A stretch of DNA of 64,000 bases, from positions 1,008,012 to 1,072,011 of the forward strand of contig NZ_CP139992.1 in the NCBI RefSeq assembly GCF_034424155.1, in the 5' to 3' direction. This DNA comes from Hafnia alvei. Lineage in GTDB: Bacteria > Pseudomonadota > Gammaproteobacteria > Enterobacterales > Enterobacteriaceae. Below are positions 46,138-53,710 of the stretch, in pieces. Positions within the stretch are counted from its first letter, which is position 1; each line of letters starts with the position of its first letter. Under the pieces are notes generated by a model. That model was not told where the DNA came from. It did not search any database and worked only from the letters and a program-made list of their open reading frames with translations. The translations under genes and the position numbers were made by a program.

Positions 46138-46495
46138 TTATACTGCTGTCGAGTGATCACACTTTGGCAACCAGTCAGTGTTGCTTTCCCCCGTCAGATC
46201 CAGATTGGTCTGGATCTTCAGTTTCGTTCGCCTTTTCAGATAGCTCAGCCCGCAATCACGTAAAATTCCTTCAAGCGCCAGACCGAACATTTTTATGCTC
46301 AGCGGGTTCTTGTAACCGATAGCTTCCATGTAACACAGGTAAGCGTGATACAGATTGCGGCGTGGCTGTGATGGCCGGATGCTGGCGTTCCGCCATATAT
46401 AGTGCTGTCGGCTCAGGTACCATAAACAGTACCCACAGAAATCCTCCATCGGGTCAGCTCCCGCTTGATGCGCATTGCCTCACAGAGTTCTGCTG
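46138..46495 (-). pseudogene. P4-type DNA primase/helicase (alpha) C-terminal fragment, frameshifted
   Basis: The stretch translated from 46449 leftward (MEDFCGYC..) resembles the C-terminus of phage P4 alpha-type proteins: YHAYLCYMEAIGY, LSIKMFGLALEGILRDCG, YLKRRTKLKIQTNL and the ending DWLPKCD. The preceding sequence continues the same protein in another frame ([15 protein letters not shown]). The shift lies near 46449, where a CCC run would need one more C to restore RELTPMEDFCG. Only about 115 codons of a normally near-780-residue protein remain, so this is a remnant. Confidence 0.72.
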
Positions 46496-46499
46496 AGAC

Positions 46500-46653
46500 T
46501 GAAGTAGTGCACGGGCCTCTTGTGGCTATCGGTGCGCACTGCCATACTGTTGCCCTCGGGGCGTATGGTCACACGATCACCGTAAACGTTGCCGGTAACG
46601 CTGAAAACACCGTTAAAAATATTGCTTATAACTATCTTGTGAGACTCGTATAG
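46500..46653 (+). pseudogene. Phage tail-fibre C-terminal fragment
   Basis: The plus-strand frame ending at the TAG at 46651-46653 encodes [19 protein letters not shown], then [24 protein letters not shown] in shorter pieces ([15 protein letters not shown]). This is the typical end of lambdoid/Mu-like tail fibre proteins with His-rich metal-binding repeats. Only about 45-50 codons remain, and it abuts the primase fragment on the other strand, so two phage genes have been joined by deletion or rearrangement. The left limit is approximate. Confidence 0.7.
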
Positions 46654-46873
46654 AGGTCACTTTCAAATTTTGAATGAATCTCGAAACAGGCTGGATAAAC
46701 ACGTTACCAGATGCAATTGATTTAGATAAACATACTTACGAGCCATTTCTCTATTCCTTGAAAATTCTGGAAGGTGTTGCTGAAGCATAGGCGCGGTGAA
46801 CATCTTGACCTGCTCCCAGCAAACTAACATAGCATAAGTTTGAGCTAATGCAGTTTAGAACGGCCAAACAGTA

Positions 46874-47133
46874 TTAAGCCATTTCAATTTCTTCATATAC
46901 TAACCATTCATCAGCTTCCTCGAACATCTCCTCAACTATCTTTCTGATCACCTTAGATGCTTCTTTGCTTGCACCGTTAATCACAATATCTATTGCTGTT
47001 GCAAATCGAGTAGAAGTCTCGGCGCCCACGTATTTATTATTCAGACGTTTTTTAGTTCCTGAACGATCTGATGCAGCCCATCCCGCGGTAAACTTTTTTC
47101 ATTTCTTCTGTCGATCTTAATCTCTACACGCAT
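46874..47133 (-). pseudogene. DinI-like protein gene with single-base frameshift
   Basis: From the ATG at 47133 the frame reads MRVEIKIDRRNEKSLPRDG and onward to QELKN, then stops. Adding one A to the six-A run (plus strand T-run 47048-47053) restores KKRLNNKYVGAETSTRFATA, a GASKEASKVIRKIVEEM segment and the DinI-like ending EADEWLVYEE, total 86 residues. DinI-family proteins modulate RecA in the SOS response and are common in prophages. A LexA box lies 31 bases upstream. Either the gene is broken or the A-run is miscalled. Confidence 0.7.
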
Positions 47134-47540
47134 GACCTTCCCCCATCATTAAACTTACAAATTACTGTATAAAAGTACAGTTGTTATTTTTGTGCTTTTT
47201 AAAGTTGAGCGCAAGATCTTGACTGTGTTTTTAACCAGTGTTTTAAAATGGGGCAAAAATTTGTCTCGAGTGGGCAGGTATGAGCAGGCAAGTGATGTAT
47301 GAGATTCAAAGAAAAGCCAGTAAAAGCGGGGCTTGGACTCGCGTGGGCAGGCTCCTACAAAACTGACTCAATACTGTATAGACGTATTGAGTGTTTAAGT
47401 AAGATATACCCATGTATTACACTCATTTTATACTAATTATTTCAGACAAAAATCAACCCATTATAGATTGGCCTATTATAAAATCTTTGGTTGTCATGAG
47501 AGTGCTTGAATTTAGGTTTTTATGTGGATTTCAATCAAAC
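47134..47540. other. Intergenic region right of dinI-like gene
   Basis: The region holds the LexA box, then an 8-bp inverted repeat CTCAATAC/GTATTGAG with a 9-base loop (47367-47391). A 28-codon plus-strand frame (47280-47366) has no properly spaced ribosome site. No firm gene is seen. Confidence 0.45.
47165..47180 (-). promoter_or_regulatory. LexA (SOS) box upstream of dinI-like gene
   Basis: CTGTATAAAAGTACAG fits the enterobacterial LexA consensus CTGT-N8-ACAG exactly at its eight fixed positions. It lies 31 bases before the start of the dinI-like gene, a normal operator distance. Confidence 0.8.
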
Positions 47541-48299
47541 CTAGGTCTTATTACGCAGGACTGCGTTTGTGAATGCTTGCGACTCAGTAACCAAAATTGT
47601 ATTTCCGTACTTATATCGTTCTACTAAGCTATCAAAGAACTCAATATCTGGTGGGCTTAGGAAGAAATCATATTCATTTTCATATGTAGTTGAGGACGCA
47701 TCCGTTCCGATACGTAATTTAAGCTTGTAATCAGCATTTTCCCAGTATTTTTTTGAAGCATAAATACCTTTAAGTTCAGTGACTAAATCGTTGTCAGCCT
47801 CTACTAAGGCAAGTTTTTCATGTGCTGGTCTGGCTTCATTTTCCATAAGTTTTTGGTTGATATCACTCTTAAGCGCATAGTAAATTTTTTTATGTTTTTG
47901 TTCGTCAGAACCGCTAAAAGGAAGATAAAACTTTATATTATGCGACCATTCTGTATCAGATTTAAGAGTAAATGGAGCAAAGCCGCGTTGAGTGTTCCCA
48001 CTAATATGCTCAAATACACTGAATGCAGGCAGTTTAAGTTTCTCTTGACCCAATTTTGTCAATTCAATATCAATGCTACGAACTCTCAAATTAGAATAAG
48101 AATCATTGGATATACTTATGTATAGCTGAACTTCTGGAAGCCCAATATAGTGTGAAAGCGCTATAAACTTGCCAACTGTTACAACGGGTTTTCTTCTCTT
48201 AAAGAAGGTTTTTAGAGGTGGTAATTGCGAGAGTATGAGTGCAATGATAGATGTTACTGGGACTATATAATCTTTTAGAATGCTACCAAGTACAGCCAT
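47541..48299 (-). CDS. Hypothetical membrane-anchored protein (252 residues)
   Basis: The N-terminus contains one membrane helix (about residues 8-27, VPVTSIIALILSQLPPL) followed by a basic KTFFKRRKP stop-transfer stretch. This predicts a cytoplasmic domain of about 215 residues anchored at the inner membrane, with mixed beta-like sequence. GGTGA lies upstream of the ATG. I recognise no family. It lies alone between prophage remnants and the right att-like repeat, so it may be cargo of the element. Confidence 0.65.
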   Translation of the reverse strand: MAVLGSILKDYIVPVTSIIALILSQLPPLKTFFKRRKPVVTVGKFIALSHYIGLPEVQLYISISNDSYSNLRVRSIDIELTKLGQEKLKLPAFSVFEHISGNTQRGFAPFTLKSDTEWSHNIKFYLPFSGSDEQKHKKIYYALKSDINQKLMENEARPAHEKLALVEADNDLVTELKGIYASKKYWENADYKLKLRIGTDASSTTYENEYDFFLSPPDIEFFDSLVERYKYGNTILVTESQAFTNAVLRNKT

Positions 48300-48396
48300 T
48301 ATTGATCACCACTGAGTTCATCATTGAACACAACCACAAGCAAGGTTATCTAAAATATCCTAGAACTGAGATACCAAGTGTGGTGTACATGCGTAA

Positions 48397-48421
48397 AAAA
48401 GCCCGCGTGAAGCGGGCTTTT
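48397..48421. terminator. Bidirectional terminator
   Basis: The perfect stem AAAAGCCCGC/GCGGGCTTTT with a 5-base loop has T-rich ends on both strands. It lies about 100 bases upstream of the 252-residue protein gene's start, so it does not terminate that gene. It resembles the terminator at 44429-44458 near the left att-like repeat. Confidence 0.75.
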
Positions 48422-48431
48422 ATTACCATCG

Positions 48432-48458
48432 AAATGCACGTGCACTATACGTGCATTT
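48432..48458. repeat. 10-bp perfect palindrome next to terminator
   Basis: AAATGCACGT-GCACTAT-ACGTGCATTT is a perfect inverted repeat 10 bases after the preceding terminator hairpin. It may be a second terminator or an integration-related site; the sequence alone does not decide. Confidence 0.6.
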
Positions 48459-48552
48459 CTTTGTCTTACTTGGGTCGTTGTTGTGTCCATTCGATTCGCA
48501 TAAGTTACTGGTTTTTATGCTCTTGTCCGGTCACTGTCCTACCAAATTTGGT

Positions 48553-48571
48553 GGGCTGGCGGAGTCTGAAT
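48553..48571. repeat. Att-like imperfect direct repeat, right copy
   Basis: GGGCTGGCGGAGTCTGAAT matches the left copy at 44495-44513 at 17 of 19 positions. Reverse-complemented with its neighbours it reads TTCAGACTCCGCCAGCCCACCA, much like the 3' end of tmRNA/tRNA genes, which many integrases target. No cloverleaf is present, so it is not itself an intact tRNA gene. Confidence 0.45.
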
Positions 48572-48752
48572 TGGTTATGTAACTTGTTGTTTAAGAATGA
48601 ATAATGTTCAATTCAATTTTCAATTTGGTCCCATTGTTGGTCCTAAAAGAAAATGTTAGTTTTTTTTCAGGGGAGGGGAGGTTACAGCAGGAGCCTCTTC
48701 GTCTATGAGATTAGCATTTTGCTTTCCTTTAGTCTGCTCTGTATTTAAGCGT

Positions 48753-49082
48753 TTATTTCACGTCAGTTTTTAGCAAGCCGGTAGAGCGCCTTGCTCGCAG
48801 AATATCTACTGCGGAAATATACGGAGTTTGCTCTTGCCATGAAAATCCCTCCCGGTCGATACGAACAAGTCCGTATTTTTCTACCAGAAAGTTCACCGCA
48901 TCGCTGAGCGATACTCCAGCATCAATATGTTCCCGGATGGTGGTTTCATTACTGAATGGTGTGTCATTCAGCGTCAGGCCATAGTGCTGCGAGAACAGAT
49001 GAGCCAGTAGCCGTTGCCAGGTTTCAACGGGTGACAAACAGAGCGGAGTCGCCCGAGTCGGGTGTAATGATAAAGTTTGCAT
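48753..49082 (-). CDS. CbtA/YeeV-family toxin of type IV toxin-antitoxin system
   Basis: This 109-residue protein matches E. coli CbtA-family toxins (YeeV, YkfI, YpjF), which block FtsZ and MreB polymerisation. Shared stretches are [35 protein letters not shown] and [10 protein letters not shown]. It is last of the minus-strand module, 38 bases after its antitoxin gene. The C-terminus is slightly shorter than the 124 residues of E. coli CbtA. Confidence 0.92.
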   Translation of the reverse strand: MQTLSLHPTRATPLCLSPVETWQRLLAHLFSQHYGLTLNDTPFSNETTIREHIDAGVSLSDAVNFLVEKYGLVRIDREGFSWQEQTPYISAVDILRARRSTGLLKTDVK

Positions 49083-49120
49083 GATGTTTGCTCTATGAGT
49101 TTAAGGGAATAAGCGTTGAG

Positions 49121-49486
49121 TTACTGCGGTTCAGGCTGGTCAGGATAAATAGCAATGTAGACATAACCAAAGGAGCCCAGTGTATCGGCTTCGCAGGTGA
49201 GCCCGTTGTGGTAAAGCGTGACGCAGTGCTGATAGAGGGGATTTAGCTCGCCGCTGGTGAGCATTAGCTCCAGTTGCTTGAGTATCAGTGAAAAAGCTTG
49301 GTCTAGGCGTAACACATCCTCGTCACTGAAAGCACCGTTGAATCCGGCCCGATCAGCGAGAAAATGCACCCGGTTGCCCTCCTGCACTAGGCGAGCGCCA
49401 AAACAGGGTGTGATCGTGCACCTTAGTCCCCACTGCTTGCAGGCGGGATTCTCCGGCTTAGTTCCGGATTCGGAGTGATTGTTCAT
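49121..49486 (-). CDS. CbeA/YeeU-family antitoxin
   Basis: This 121-residue protein belongs to the YeeU/YafW/YfjZ antitoxins, which oppose CbtA by stabilising MreB and FtsZ filaments. Recognisable parts are WGLRCTITPCFGARLVQEGNRVHFLADRAG and the central LDQAFSLILKQLELMLTSGEL (given here in pieces ending at LEL and TSGEL). The ATG at 49486 has AGGAA 5 bases upstream and gives the family length; an upstream reading to 49621 would overlap the DUF987 gene. Confidence 0.92.
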   Translation of the reverse strand: MNNHSESGTKPENPACKQWGLRCTITPCFGARLVQEGNRVHFLADRAGFNGAFSDEDVLRLDQAFSLILKQLELMLTSGELNPLYQHCVTLYHNGLTCEADTLGSFGYVYIAIYPDQPEPQ

Positions 49487-49511
49487 TATTGTTCCTGATA
49501 AAAGAGAAGGG

Positions 49512-49733
49512 TTAATTGAGAGTGACACTGCGAAGAATGACATAGGGACCATTGCGATCCTGACGGCGCTTAGCAAAGACGGCCAGAACGCCGCATATGT
49601 CTTCCACCTCGTGGCCAGCATAATGGCAGATACTGCCTAACCTTTTATATTTGCCCGTACTGAAGCGAAGCAACCGGGAATTCGTATGTTGACGGTAAAT
49701 CGCCATAGCCTGACCTTTACTGATAATTTTCAT
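49512..49733 (-). CDS. DUF987 protein (YeeT/YkfH/YpjJ family)
   Basis: This is a 73-residue protein of unknown function always found beside YeeU-YeeV pairs in CP4-type islands. MKIISKGQAMAIYRQH, RFSTGKYKRLGS and DICGVLAVFAKRR match the family. GGAG lies 7 bases before the ATG at 49733; a GTG one codon earlier is less likely. It sits between the RadC-like and antitoxin genes as in E. coli. Confidence 0.9.
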   Translation of the reverse strand: MKIISKGQAMAIYRQHTNSRLLRFSTGKYKRLGSICHYAGHEVEDICGVLAVFAKRRQDRNGPYVILRSVTLN

Positions 49734-49744
49734 CACCGGTCTCC

Positions 49745-50224
49745 TTACAGCCAGCCACGTTCAGCGAGCGAGACAATCTCCATCCCGCCCACTACCAGAT
49801 GGTCCAGCAGCCGGGTGTCCACCAGTTCCAGCGCCTGCTTCAGACGTTTGGTGATCCGTCTGTCAGCCTCGCTGGGCTCTGCGTAGCCTGAGGGGTGGCA
49901 GTGCGCGACAAGAATGGCAGCAGCGTTATGTTTCAGTGCCGCCTTCACCACCTCCCGTGTATGGACCTGCGTATGGTTGATGGTGCCGGTGAACAGCGTT
50001 TCATGTGCAATCAGCCGGTGCTGGTTATCGAGGAAGAGTGCGGTAAATTCTTCACGCTCCAGTGAGGCAAGCCGCAGACGCAGCCAGTCCCGGACGGCGT
50101 GGCTGGACGTGAATGACGCGCCGGGTTCACGTAACTGACGCTCGAGCAGGGTTAATGCCTCACGGATGGTGCGCTGTGCGGAAGCCGGTAATCCGGCGGC
50201 AAACAGCGGTAGCTGTGTTTCCAT
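49745..50224 (-). CDS. RadC-family JAB-domain protein (YeeS/YfjY)
   Basis: This 159-residue protein has the RadC/JAMM-like motif [14 protein letters not shown] (His-x-His and downstream Asp as metal ligands). [20 protein letters not shown] precedes it and LLDHLVVGG follows. The biochemical role of these island RadC proteins is unsettled. The ATG at 50224 has GAGGG 7 bases upstream; an in-frame start at 50242 would add six residues and overlap the antirestriction gene. Confidence 0.92.
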   Translation of the reverse strand: METQLPLFAAGLPASAQRTIREALTLLERQLREPGASFTSSHAVRDWLRLRLASLEREEFTALFLDNQHRLIAHETLFTGTINHTQVHTREVVKAALKHNAAAILVAHCHPSGYAEPSEADRRITKRLKQALELVDTRLLDHLVVGGMEIVSLAERGWL

Positions 50225-50234
50225 CGCGGCCCCC

Positions 50235-50702
50235 TCAGTCAATGATATACATGATGGCGCTGCATTCAGGGTGATTCAGCGCGTAATCCCGCAGACGATA
50301 ATAGTGCTCTGTCATGGCGTCGCATTCGGTGTGCATGGCGTGGTGGCTGTAAGCCATCAGACAGGCCGATATGCCTGCGGCCTCTGCGCTCATTTCCGTG
50401 CCATTGCCATTCATCGGGTTGAACAGCGTCCATTTTTCATCGGTATCCTCATTATTCGCTTCCGGGACCATAAAGGCACCGCCGTTGCTCAGCGTGTAAA
50501 ACTGCCAGATCCCCCCGCAGTAGCCCGTGCAGAAGCGGTCCATCCAGGCGAAGATATGCGGCTCGAGGGTTATCCATTGCGGTATGTTGCCGAAGTATTG
50601 TGGCCAGAAGTCGATACGCTGTTCATCGGGCAACAATGTGGCGGTGAGGGTGTTGGTTTTTTCGGTGTCTGAAAGAGTCTGCAGATTTGTAGTGTTATTC
50701 AT
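50235..50702 (-). CDS. Antirestriction protein, ArdB/KlcA family (YfjX/YafX)
   Basis: This 155-residue protein resembles ArdB/KlcA, which relieve type I restriction in vivo without DNA mimicry. Family features include [35 protein letters not shown] (seen as [12 protein letters not shown]) and [17 protein letters not shown] precedes the ATG. It may protect incoming mobile DNA and contrasts with the host-defence genes at the right of the window. Confidence 0.92.
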   Translation of the reverse strand: MNNTTNLQTLSDTEKTNTLTATLLPDEQRIDFWPQYFGNIPQWITLEPHIFAWMDRFCTGYCGGIWQFYTLSNGGAFMVPEANNEDTDEKWTLFNPMNGNGTEMSAEAAGISACLMAYSHHAMHTECDAMTEHYYRLRDYALNHPECSAIMYIID

Positions 50703-50798
50703 CGGTTATTCCTTTTGAAAGGTTATAAGTACGGCTCCGGTTAACGGGAACCTGATGTATGGAAAAGGTGATTTGAGGCGTGATGGTGAAGGAATGCG

Positions 50799-50948
50799 TT
50801 ACCGGAGTTCACCAGGCTGGTAGCAGAGATACCTGCACCAGGCGCAGAGGTCATCGTCGGATACAGAACGACAGCCGGGCTCGTTTTGCAGAGAGACAGA
50901 CCAGACCGCTGTATGGCAGGCATTCTCAGGAATGTGCTGCATCAGCAT
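50799..50948 (-). CDS. Small Cys-rich protein coupled to the DUF932 gene
   Basis: A 49-codon frame starts at an ATG overlapping the DUF932 stop codon (ATGCTGA). The peptide contains five Cys (ACHTAV, EPGCRSV, DLCAWCRYLC) and an acidic SDDDLC. Coupling and Cys pattern suggest a real small gene, and I have a vague memory of similar peptides in such islands. A second frame over the same DNA (50741-50923) is also open, so confidence is limited. Confidence 0.4.
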   Translation of the reverse strand: MLMQHIPENACHTAVWSVSLQNEPGCRSVSDDDLCAWCRYLCYQPGELR

Positions 50949-51760
50949 AGCGCCTGCTGCAGTTCTTCTGCCATTACCCACAAGGCACGGTTCAGTTTGA
51001 TATCGCCGTCGATAGCGTTCACCGCGCGCGTACGGCTGCGTTTACCCTGCGCAGAACGCCCGGCCAGTCCGCCCTTGCTCAGGTTCTCCTGCAGGCGGTT
51101 GTAGACGGTCCACAGGTCACTGCTCTCATCCTGCCAGCGACGTGCAGTCAGTGCCTGGGTTTCGGTCACCGGCTGATGTTCTTCACCAAACCGGTAGGCC
51201 AGCGCCGCTTTCGCAAACGCCTGTTGGGCTGGTGGCGGTAACAGCAGTGACTGCATGGCATCACGCTTCTCTTCCACCTGGTCGAAAACACCAAGGACTT
51301 CATAGGCGCCTTCGATAACGCGCTCCACCACATTGCCCCGGTGTGGCACACGTATCTCGCCAAATGACTGTCCGCAGACGAGACCGTTGGTGCAGATGGC
51401 GCGGAAGTACCCCGGCAGCATCTGGTAACTGGATGAACCGTCGTGCGAATTGAGCAGGATAATTTCCGGCACCTGCTGGCCTGTTATCTGCCCTATGCGT
51501 CGCAGGCGCACCATGTGTCTGGTATGCTCACGACGGCTCTGGTCTCTGACACGGGTCTGGCAGGCGAAGAACGGCTCAAAACCTTCCCGTTTCAGGTTTT
51601 CCAGCAGAGTAATTGTCGGAATATGGGTGTAGCGCGCTGAGCGGGATTCGTGCTTGTCCGCGCCAAAAACGCTGGGGACATGCTGGTGTAATTCATCGTG
51701 GGTCAGTGGGCGGTCACGGCGTATCTGATTAATACGGCCAAAGCGGCTGGCTAATCGCAT
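50942..51760 (-). CDS. DUF932 protein (YfjQ/YafZ family)
   Basis: This 272-residue protein of unknown function is typical of CP4-type islands. It starts MRLASRFGRINQIRRDRPLT at the ATG at 51760, with AAGGAG 8 bases upstream; a longer frame to 51832 runs into a terminator hairpin. Recognisable parts are SYQMLPGYFRAICTNGLVCG and RVIEGAYEVL. The length agrees with E. coli YfjQ (about 273). Confidence 0.9.
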   Translation of the reverse strand: MRLASRFGRINQIRRDRPLTHDELHQHVPSVFGADKHESRSARYTHIPTITLLENLKREGFEPFFACQTRVRDQSRREHTRHMVRLRRIGQITGQQVPEIILLNSHDGSSSYQMLPGYFRAICTNGLVCGQSFGEIRVPHRGNVVERVIEGAYEVLGVFDQVEEKRDAMQSLLLPPPAQQAFAKAALAYRFGEEHQPVTETQALTARRWQDESSDLWTVYNRLQENLSKGGLAGRSAQGKRSRTRAVNAIDGDIKLNRALWVMAEELQQALC

Positions 51761-51798
51761 AATGGAAACTCCTTGATTAAATAGCATAAAAGTAAAAG

Positions 51799-51826
51799 GG
51801 CCACACTTCCCGAAGGAGGTGTGGCC
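51799..51826 (-). terminator. Hairpin with CUUCGG-type tetraloop after DUF905 gene
   Basis: The stem GGCCACACTTCC/GGAGGTGTGGCC (12 bp, one G-T pair) has a CGAA loop, which reads UUCG on the minus-strand RNA. cctttt follows on the minus strand. It lies between the DUF905 and DUF932 genes and may reduce read-through. Confidence 0.75.
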
Positions 51827-51873
51827 TGGCATGATTTAAAACGGTGGTGCAGGTGATACGTCGTAGATGGTTG

Positions 51874-52107
51874 TCACACCAGGAGCTTGCGTATACCGTC
51901 GCTCGCGATATATCTATTGAGCATCACTCCGGCACCGGGCGCAAAGTTCCAGTCACGCCAGATAAGCATGCCGTCGGTATCGCGGATAACCAGACGAAAA
52001 TGAGAGCCCTGGTCGTCTTCGATGGCAACATTGGTGTATGCGGCAGCCACGACAGTGGCCTGTTCACGAGTGAACGTTCCTTCGGGTAGGGCTGTAGATT
52101 CAGGCAT
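51874..52107 (-). CDS. DUF905 protein (YkfF family)
   Basis: This 77-residue protein has [37 protein letters not shown] and [15 protein letters not shown], all matching the DUF905 family found in CP4-type islands and plasmids. Its function is unknown. It lies between two tetraloop terminators, so it may be transcribed from its own promoter. Confidence 0.88.
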   Translation of the reverse strand: MPESTALPEGTFTREQATVVAAAYTNVAIEDDQGSHFRLVIRDTDGMLIWRDWNFAPGAGVMLNRYIASDGIRKLLV

Positions 52108-52129
52108 TTGGTTTCCTTAAAACAAAAAA

Positions 52130-52154
52130 GCCATGTACCCCGAAGGAACATGGC
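52130..52154 (-). terminator. Terminator after the 312-residue secreted protein gene
   Basis: GCCATGT/ACATGGC with an inner CC..GG and a CGAA (UUCG on the RNA) loop is followed on the minus strand by TTTTTTG. It lies 27 bases past the stop of the upstream gene. Confidence 0.85.
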
Positions 52155-52180
52155 CTGATGGAATATTTTAACCCGGATGA

Positions 52181-53119
52181 TTAATGCTGCTGATTTTTCT
52201 CTTTAACCTTTGACCATGAAGGTCGGCGGCTGCCGGAAAACTCCTTCTTCATTGACCAGTAGCCGATGGGGTACTGTTGTACAACCTGGTTGTTCACACC
52301 GATATCAACCGACAGGTATTGCCCGTTATTGATGGAGCCTTTACGTATCCACGCATCCGGGCTGCAGGTACCCGTGTCATACTGTCGCCATGATGACGAA
52401 TCCCTCGCGGCCACATAGAAGTCGCCAAAAGCGCAACTGTGCGCGGATTTTCGGTTCAGAATGGCAACGTAATATTTAGTGTTGGCGATAATGGTGCAAC
52501 TGCTGTTCTGCCCGCCGCAGACCTGCCATAACGATTTACCTCCGTCTCCCTTAAAGGGCCAGATAGTATCAGCTGGTGCGCCGTCTGCAGGCATTGCCGT
52601 CACTGCCGGAGCCTGCTGCACCAGCGTAACGTCAGGTACATCACGGCGTAATATTCGTGCTTCTGCATCTCCGGCGTCACCAAACATCTTTTCCTCACCA
52701 CTGTTGTAATAAAAACCCGCAACAACATGCTCTGAGGGGATATACAGAATTTTCAGATAATGGTCACCGCAGTTACCCCGTTCACAAACAGAGCCCTGCA
52801 ACCACTTCTCGCCACCAACATCCACCGGAATTAATCCGCTGTCTGGACCGTTCAATGAACCTTGTTTCCCCGTTAACCCGGTAAGTCCTGCTGACTTCAG
52901 CGCGTCATCAAGGTCTTTCTTAAATGCCGGGTCAGTATCGTAAATGCTGCCGAGAAAGGGGCAGGAACCGTATCCGATGTCATTATCACCTGCATCAGGA
53001 TCACAATTCATTGCATCCTCTGCAGTTTTTGCAATATTAGCGGCGTAACCCCCGGTGCTAATAAAACAAAATGAGGATATCAGTATTACCTGTTTTAATT
53101 TACGTAAAGAAAAAGACAT
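52181..53119 (-). CDS. Secreted protein with possible Ivy-like region (312 residues)
   Basis: A signal peptide (VILISSFCFISTGGYAA) predicts export. The mature protein has ten Cys, including GSVCERGNCGDHYLKILYIP followed by VVAGFYY. That resembles the CKPHDC-loop region of Ivy lysozyme inhibitors, but the rest of the chain is much longer than Ivy and includes a Pro/Ala-rich linker (QQAPAVTAMPADGAPADT) and a second Cys-containing domain. A periplasmic role is likely; lysozyme inhibition is a guess. No counterpart is in my memory of E. coli CP4-57. Confidence 0.6.
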   Translation of the reverse strand: MSFSLRKLKQVILISSFCFISTGGYAANIAKTAEDAMNCDPDAGDNDIGYGSCPFLGSIYDTDPAFKKDLDDALKSAGLTGLTGKQGSLNGPDSGLIPVDVGGEKWLQGSVCERGNCGDHYLKILYIPSEHVVAGFYYNSGEEKMFGDAGDAEARILRRDVPDVTLVQQAPAVTAMPADGAPADTIWPFKGDGGKSLWQVCGGQNSSCTIIANTKYYVAILNRKSAHSCAFGDFYVAARDSSSWRQYDTGTCSPDAWIRKGSINNGQYLSVDIGVNNQVVQQYPIGYWSMKKEFSGSRRPSWSKVKEKNQQH

Positions 53120-53157
53120 GATTATTTTGACTCCACCCTGTTTATTTAAAAGAAAAA

Positions 53158-53173
53158 GGCTCTGGGAAGAGCC
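53158..53173 (-). terminator. Terminator after small periplasmic protein gene
   Basis: The stem GGCTCT/AGAGCC with a GGGA loop is followed by TTTTTCTTTT on the minus strand, 12 bases past the stop codon of the gene at 53185-53595. Confidence 0.8.
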
Positions 53174-53184
53174 CTGTAACCGTC

Positions 53185-53595
53185 TTAAAAGTCAATGGTA
53201 TTAAGACCGACATTCTTTTTGATGGTAGGGTCGAAAATAACAACGGTAAGATGGCCTTTATCGGGTGAACGGACAAACTTCGCGGTTGCCGCGCCGCTAC
53301 ATGTCGCATGACGGTTATAATCCATCATTTTACCCTTGCTGGTGGCAAGGTTGACAACGATGAGATAAGGGTCATAACAGGCCGAACCGCCAGGGCTGCT
53401 CAGCAGGGCATATTGACTGTCATCAGAGACACTAATGAGGCTGCAGGTCCCGTCTTTCACATCTTCACTTCCGCACATCAGCTCACTGCCGCCTTTCACA
53501 TCAGCCACTGTCCGGGGCAATTTAACCGCAGCAGCACTGGCTGAGGCACTTAATAAAAAACCAGAAACCATTAATGACAATATAAATGTTTTCAT
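53185..53595 (-). CDS. Hypothetical periplasmic protein (136 residues)
   Basis: This protein starts MKTFILSLMVSGFLLSASASA, a clear signal peptide, with AGGA 7 bases before the ATG at 53595. The mature part contains four Cys (LMCGSED, GTCSLIS, SACYDPY, ATCSGAA), likely forming two disulfides. I recognise no family; position is like ykfB/yfjT of the E. coli islands. It is encoded just before the 312-residue secreted protein on the same strand, and the two may act together. Confidence 0.7.
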   Translation of the reverse strand: MKTFILSLMVSGFLLSASASAAAVKLPRTVADVKGGSELMCGSEDVKDGTCSLISVSDDSQYALLSSPGGSACYDPYLIVVNLATSKGKMMDYNRHATCSGAATAKFVRSPDKGHLTVVIFDPTIKKNVGLNTIDF

Positions 53596-53710
53596 CTGTT
53601 CATCCTGTTTATTGTTAAAGTAACAATGCTTATATGGCGGGGAGCGCAGGCTGGCTCGTGTCCTTCGTATCATTACCGAGAAGACATTCCCCCCTGAACA
53701 TGAACCACAG

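Larger units (their letters stand above)
48300..48752. other. Intergenic junction between prophage remnants and CP4-like module
   Basis: No gene is seen in these 453 bases. They hold two adjacent strong hairpins (48397-48421, 48432-48458), the right att-like repeat (48553-48571) and a T-rich tract near 48660. Confidence 0.5.

Noticed and set aside
46674-46790. 38-codon plus-strand frame after the tail-fibre fragment
   Set aside because: No ribosome site precedes it and I see no similarity to tail-fibre assembly proteins; probably chance or decayed DNA.
47280-47366. 28-codon plus-strand frame between LexA box and 47.4-kb hairpin
   Set aside because: The AGG before its ATG is only one base away, and the peptide resembles nothing I know.
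47412-47627. 71-codon plus-strand frame
   Set aside because: Its second half lies antisense to the 252-residue gene, it lacks a ribosome site, and the translation has no protein-like features.
48541-48575. tRNA or tmRNA gene at the right repeat
   Set aside because: Only a 3'-end-like stretch is present; no D-arm, anticodon arm or acceptor partner can be found nearby.
50741-50923. 60-codon minus-strand frame overlapping the Cys-rich small gene
   Set aside because: It lacks coupling or a good ribosome site; the competing frame starting at 50948 is better supported, though neither is certain.
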